Positions 58,976 through 64,000 of a stretch of 64,000 nt of DNA are shown here, one piece after another. The translations under genes and the position numbers were made by a program. This DNA is from Engraulis encrasicolus (lineage: Eukaryota; Chordata; Actinopteri; Clupeiformes; Engraulidae): contig NC_085868.1 of NCBI RefSeq assembly GCF_034702125.1, positions 44,383,405 to 44,447,404 on the forward strand, given 5' to 3'. The notes under the pieces were generated by a model. The model searched no databases. It was not told where the DNA came from and saw only the letters and a program-made list of their open reading frames with translations. Numbering within the stretch: position 1 is the stretch's first letter; the number at the start of each line of letters is the position of its first letter.

Positions 58976-60720
58976 GTATAGAATTGCAAATGTGTAAATT
59001 GTTCATTATCCTTAATTCAGATGATGAGGTGATACAGATGTGTCTCCAATGTCAAATAAGCCTTTATAACATACTAATAATATGTTGATAATATTCCAAT
59101 AACGCCAGTTATGCACCCCCACCCCCCAACAAAAAATGACTGCTAATGACATGCTAATTATGCAATGACAATGTGTTAATAATATGCTAATTCATGGTTT
59201 TATCGATGTTGCTCTAATGTGGCGATGTTGCTCTAACGTGGCGGTAGCATGGTAATAGCTAATAATGCCAGTTTTTGATGCTGAGGGAGGGTGGTGCGTG
59301 ATGATGCTACTAGAAAAATCCAAAATAAATAAAATGTAAAGAGGCATCAAAATAGCTACATCCTGATGAGAAACAACAGCCTAAGTGAACAATAACATAG
59401 AATCCCAGATTCATGAATAACAACAACACTGGTTTATTCATCAGTGCAGTTTTACCCAATGGCCTAATGGAATAACTTATGATGACTTATACTTTATACT
59501 GTTTTATGGACATTTATACAGTTATAACCCCTTTGCAAAGACCCTATGTTAGACCCGTATTGTCTTCAAAATTGCAGTGATCTTTATCTTGAAGTCTTTA
59601 TCTGTTACTTAAGGCTCTCTAATGTCTTAGCAATGCTGTTATGATGTAGTTGAGTCTTTCCAGCAAAGTGTGAACGGGCCTGTGTTTTTGAGGAGGTTAG
59701 GAGTCTATGGCTGAATCTCATTTCACCCCCTTGAGGGCTGTGTATACTCTCTTTGCCGCCTGTCGCACAGAGGTCAACGCAGACCGTTTTGATTTTTGCT
59801 CGATCTGGTCTGTGCTGTGAGAGGATTCAAACTGCCTTCAATACAAGGAGTAAACTATACGTCTCTGTTACCTTGTAGCTACACAGCTACACAGACTCAA
59901 CGACAATGGAAATGAAACATACAATAAACGTCAACCTTTTTTTTGATTGCACTATCCACCGCGGTAGTTTGGAACAAGGAAATGGCTCATTGTCAAGAAC
60001 AGGTCCCACGAAGCAGAATGAACTATGAAAACACTATTCACTGTCCTGATAACTTCAGCATTGTAACTTGCAAGTGCACGTGTTGTCTTTGGTTTGTGTA
60101 AATAAATTAAGTTACAAAGCATGAGAAACTTATTTAATGAGCATCTCATAGTCCGTAGCCCAGTGAAGGTTAGAACAAGGAAGTAGTTGTTTGTTCTCGA
60201 GCACAGAGCAGCCTGGTCGAGAGGACCAATCACAGCGGCTCCTGCTGCCGTTAACCGCGTAGCTGTCACATTTTCAGGTGCACACCAAGTGACGGCAGAG
60301 GTGGTACAAATGACTGCGTGGCTGTCTGCATCATCGCACAGACAACTTTGANTCTGAGCATAAACCAGGCTTTAGCCCTACGCTACGGGGGGTGGTGTTG
60401 GGAGGCTTGTTATGAGGTCAAGGGGGCATTTGTTCACAAAAGGTTGAGAACCACTGCTATAGCTATTCTAGCCCCCTATGGTGTTATAGTGCTTTTATCA
60501 ATTTCTTCTCTGTGTAGGATAACGCCCCCTGAAATACACTAACACCTCCTGCCATATTACCGTAAAATTTCCAAGTGGCCAGCAAGTCAGGAAGATTTGA
60601 TTATTATTATTTTTATTATTATTGCTCTATAGCACAAACAAACAAAATTAGAAGCTTTTATCGTAATTTTCTGGCTGGATTCCGCGCTAAATTCAATCTT
60701 TTTGGAGCCCATATTGTGAA
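58976..60720. other. Loop of the foldback element
   Basis: AT-rich with no coding frame recognised. A possible LINE/MITE edge 'aaaaggttgagaaccactgc' near 60438 resembles the CAGTGTTTCTCAAC family end. One N lies at 60352. Confidence 0.5.
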
Positions 60721-61510
60721 ATGGCTACCATTTCAAGTGGTAAATCAGGTAAATTTGATTGTATTGTTTGTTAGCACATTTACACAACATTTCATAGGCC
60801 TACTTGTATAATAACTTACTTGGTCAACTGTGTGCATGGTATGGTAATCTACGGTATTTTTGGCGGCCATCTTGAAAAATGGCCACCATTTCAAGTGGCA
60901 AATCAGGTGGATTTGATTACATTGATCTTGTGCACATTTATGTCGAACTTCATGCCTACATCGTAATTTGCTTTGTCAATTCTGTGCAATAAATCAATTT
61001 CTGAGATCTTGGCGGCCATCTTGGAAAATGGCCGCAATTTCAAGTGGCAAATCAGGTAGCTTTAATTACATTGGTCTTGAGCTCATGCATGTCGAATTTC
61101 ATGCTTGTATCATAATTTGCTAAGCTTATTCTATGCAATTCATCAATTACTGAGGTATTTTTGGCGGCCATCTTGGAAAATGGCCACCATTTAAAGTGGC
61201 AAATCAGGTGGATTTGATTTCATTGGTCTTGAGCACATACATGTTGAATGTCATGCTTGTATTATGATTTGCTATGTAATTTCTGTGCAATAAATCAATT
61301 TCTGAGATCTTCTTTGGCGGCCATCTTGGAAAATGGCCACCATTTTAAGTGGCAAATCAGGTAGATTTAATTGTGTTAGTCCTGAGCACATACATGTTCA
61401 ATATCATGCATGTATCATAATTTTATATGTCAGTTCTATGCAATAAATCAATATCTGGGCTCTTTTTTGGCGGCCATCTTGGAAAATGGCCGCCATTTCA
61501 CGTGGCAAAT
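60721..61510. repeat. Right array: inverted ~152-bp units
   Basis: The core 'tggcggccatcttgg' starts at 60861, 61010, 61162, 61315 and 61469 (periods 149-154), with a degenerate sixth near 60720. Orientation is opposite to the left array, so the arrays form the arms of a large inverted repeat. Confidence 0.95.
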
Positions 61511-61815
61511 CGGGTAGATTTGATTGTATTGATCTTAAGCACATACCTGCCGAATTTCACGCTTGTATCATAATTTGCACGATTTTTCCTGTAGCCGCTC
61601 CACTATAAGCTAGTGAACTACACGGATCCATTGACTTTCACTAGCTTAGCGACATATTTCCTCTTTTAACTTGCCTTAAAGCAAGACAACGGCTTACATG
61701 AAAAATAAGACACTTTACCACCTTTATAAACCCTGGCCAACGATTTTAACTGTATTAAGCCCCAGAATAGTGGCATACCCCTTTAAGGCCTATTTCTTAG
61801 AAGACGGTTTACTAA

Positions 61816-62321
61816 AGCTGATCTTACCCTGTGCGACTTCTGCCACGATTTGGCACTCGCACGACTTTTTGGTAGTCGGGCCAATTTCTTGCTCAATCGC
61901 AGGTCAATCGTGAGTCTCGCATCGTGCAGTGTACATGGGGTAGCGACAAGCAATTTCGACTCACGATCTTTTCAATCGCAGGGTCGCAAGAAAATCAAAA
62001 CTATTTGAAATCCAGTGCTACGACCCGATATGACACTACACAGGCAAAAGTTGATAGGGCTGTGCGATTCGCTCTTGATCGCGCCCTCATCACTACCTCA
62101 GGTGCGTATGTTCCTTCCTCTGCAGCCCCGGGAAACACACATGTCGTGTCGTGTCACGCGTCGCACAGTCGGCCCATTCTGCTCGCATCCGACCGTCGGC
62201 TTGTATAGTGTGAGGATGTGAGTCGTGAGGTATGAACTTTTAAATTGCAAAATTTCCTCGTGCAGTGTGAGCAGGAGCTTAATACCCGCGAGTGAAAATA
62301 TCACACAGTGTATGCCCGGCT
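61816..62321 (-). mobile_element. Harbinger-like MITE copy 4
   Basis: 506 bp; flanks TAA (61813-61815) and TTA (62322-62324). The left end is more diverged (AGCTGATCTTACCCTGTGCGA) and the right end is normal. It lies 33 bp outside the foldback element's right end. Confidence 0.85.
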
Positions 62322-62324
62322 TTA

Positions 62325-63621
62325 GTACTGACTACTTTTAAAAAATCCCGGCATATGAAATATTATTTTCCTGCTTTGAAAGATGTACCGATTTTAATCA
62401 AGAACTATTTACAGGGATTCTGCTAATCGCCTCACAGTGGTCAACATCAACATCCGCATGTATGAAGTCGCAGTTTGAGTTTGAAGTCGTCGCTGTGTTT
62501 GGCTTGAGTGATCATAACAGGGTCCTTCTCTCTCTGGCAGTTGCCCTGGAATAGTGAGATGTCTTCAACTGCAACACATAGGGAGACATCGGCCACCTTG
62601 CTATTATTGCTTTTAATAACTTGTTTGCGTTATTAAAAAATGAATACCCAATTTCTTGTAAAGGTCCTGAGTTTGCTGCATGACACACAATCGGATGTCT
62701 TCGATGTTCTTCTGCAACTCCTTTAGGGAACGGTCACCCCTTAGTCCGGCAGCCGAAAGCCAAATATCAGCCGAACCCAGTTTCGTCTGATAAAGTTTTT
62801 TTCTTTGCAGTTTGTGGTTGCCTAAGGTGTACCTATTAAGATTCCAGACGATGCCCGGTGATACCCCTTGAGCATTTTCAGATATTGAGCCTTTTATGCT
62901 TGATGTGCTGAAGCCATAGATTACAACAGTCTTTGGCTCCCAATTCATGTTATGCTGACCAAATACCCTATATAATACTTATTTTGTATTTGTTTACATG
63001 GTGGGATGTGTATAAGAACAGGTGGTGAGGTATGGACATCAGTGGGGGTGGGGTCATGCATGTTTGGGGGCGGGGCATTCACCCAAAAAGCCTGATTTTC
63101 CAAGTCGGAGACACAAAGGCCAACATTTCGCCAAACATGGCTTTATATCTCATAGTGGGTTGTTTGGTTTTGCTGTTTGTAGTTGTCCAACACTTACCCA
63201 TCAGGATAAGAGTGGGTGATGTGCCAATTTCAGATATTAACCCTTTCATGTTGATTTCGCTGCAGCCATAGCCCACAAGCTTTTGACAGCTTCATAACTG
63301 CACTATGATTAACCATAGAGCATTCTGGGTGGTAGGCCTGCCACATCAAAGTACCAAATACATTTTAGACAATTACATAACTAGCTGTTTGTCAAGCAGA
63401 AATATGTAACATTTAGGCGAATATTGGTGGTGTCAGCTTAGACATACCCAGAAAGCATTACAAATTCAACACAGAATTTCACCATTTCATACATTGCTAT
63501 TTACTCTTCCTGTGCTGTTGTAACACAAAATAAAAATTGTAAGTAATAATTACATAATTTTTGGCTGATTATTCGTTTGCCTACAAAGTACATAATTTCA
63601 GTGGTGGTCGTATTAACATAA
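62325..63621. other. Intergenic stretch with one old duplication
   Basis: No gene was recognised. Two related segments at about 62740-62922 and 63105-63275 ('gtttgtggttg', 'ttcagatatt', 'gaagccatag' versus 'gcagccatag') are 365 bp apart and point to an old tandem duplication. Confidence 0.45.
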
Positions 63622-64000
63622 AGAGATAAAATTAAAAATGTAAATCCACAAAATGACATTGTAATTGACCTTTTACCAGCCCATGCCATATCAGGGTGTG
63701 ACACTGCGGCATCCTATTTTGGTATTGGTAAAGGCTCTGTTATCAAGACCCTAAAAGCTGGATATCACTTGACATCAATTGGTAATGTGCTGGCACCATT
63801 CCAACAACTTTCCAGTGAGGCCACTAACTTTGTGTCGGCATGTTATGACATTCCAGACAGTATCAGCATGTCACATACAAGGTTGGTGGTATGGGGAAAA
63901 AAGAATGGGAAAGGTCATTTATCTTCACCTAACCTGGCTGCTCTTCCACCAACAACAGAGGCATTTCTTGAGAATGTGAAAAGGGCTCATTTTCAAGCAA
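63622..64000 (+). CDS. Partial exon of a multi-copy uncharacterised fish protein
   Basis: An open frame from just after a TAA (63619-63621) to the window edge, with no ATG of its own and so probably an internal exon, reads DKIKNVNPQNDIVIDLLPAHAISGCDTAASYFGIGKGSVIKTLKAGYHLTSIGNVLAPFQQL...ACYDIPDSISMSHTRLVVWGKKNGKGHLSSPNLAALPPTTEAFLENVKRAHFQA. The 'AHAxSGCDT-x2-YFGIGKG' and 'LPPTTEAFxENVKRAHxQA' blocks are typical of an uncharacterised, multi-copy protein family seen in fish and invertebrates. A transposon origin is likely but not proven. No stops in about 125 codons, so the exon may be functional or recently inserted. The exact 5' splice boundary is not known; 'ataaag' near 63623 is one candidate. 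Confidence 0.6.

Larger units (their letters stand above)
57534..61782. mobile_element. Foldback-like TTAA element with long tandem-repeat arms
   Basis: TTAA at 57530-57533 and 61783-61786. The ends AGGGGTATGCCACTATTTT and AGGGGTATGCCACTATTCT are inverted and continue as inverse sequence for about 135 bp ('ggggcttaatacag', 'gtttataaaggtggtaaag', 'ttttcatgtaagccg'). The left arm is then broken by MITE copy 3, after which both arms continue as inverted arrays of about 152-bp units (58320-58975 and 60861-61510). The total is 4249 bp, with a 1.6-1.8 kb loop. TTAA points to Kolobok or piggyBac. No transposase was found. Confidence 0.85.

Noticed and set aside
33832..62321. The 41.8-kb Harbinger as the source that mobilised the AGCYGGGC and AGKGSCGTACACAC MITEs
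   Set aside because: Target size agrees, but its ends (CGCCYRTGATACATG type) are not shared with either MITE family.

Overview
The window is eukaryotic and looks like intergenic or intronic DNA of a ray-finned fish. It has very dense CA/GT and GA microsatellites, Tc1-like, hAT, PIF/Harbinger and TTAA-target DNA transposons, non-LTR retrotransposon 3' ends, an LTR, tRNA-like SINE heads, and splice-site introns in the transposon genes. No ordinary single-copy host gene was recognised. Nearly every protein-like stretch is transposon-derived, and most are broken. The species cannot be fixed from the sequence.

Layout. 1-2 kb: microsatellites carried on a diverged tandem unit. 2.3-3.9 kb: a complete but dead Tc1-like element. 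5.3-6.4 kb: a TIR element followed directly by a LINE 3' end. 6.4-14.1 kb: microsatellites, three small MITEs, and an old degenerate repeat field. 16.4-18.0 kb: a TTAA-target element with another element nested in it. 19.6-22.1 kb: a hAT element with perfect target duplication, carrying a nested TTAA element. 23.6-25.2 kb: a three-deep nest (LINE inside MITE inside TTAA element). 25.4-26.7 kb: an unclassified TIR element holding tRNA-like SINE heads. 28.3-31.5 kb: a LINE tail and a decayed multi-copy fish gene.

33.7-53.4 kb is the most structured part. A plus-strand pseudogene of the TTF-zinc-finger/hAT-derived (ZMYM1-like) type (B) has small phase-1 exons at 34.4-35.3 kb and a phase-compatible zinc-finger exon at 52.7 kb. 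Between them lies a minus-strand ZMYM1-like hAT copy (A), cut by an LTR-like insert, a MITE, and a BED-finger hAT transposon. The BED hAT is itself cut by a 5.2 kb PIF/Harbinger element, whose transposase gene is in turn split by a 1.34 kb hAT MITE. Target duplications at each step give the order of insertion. Only the Harbinger accessory (MADF/Myb-like) gene reads as intact.

53.5-62.3 kb: a TIR element with 170-bp repeats, a THAP-exon MITE, a nested hairpin element, and a 4.25 kb foldback-like TTAA element. The foldback arms are inverted arrays of 152-bp units with YY1-like motifs. One 0.5 kb Harbinger-like MITE family occurs four times (23.6, 37.9, 57.7 and 61.8 kb). The right edge enters an exon of another uncharacterised multi-copy family and runs off the window.
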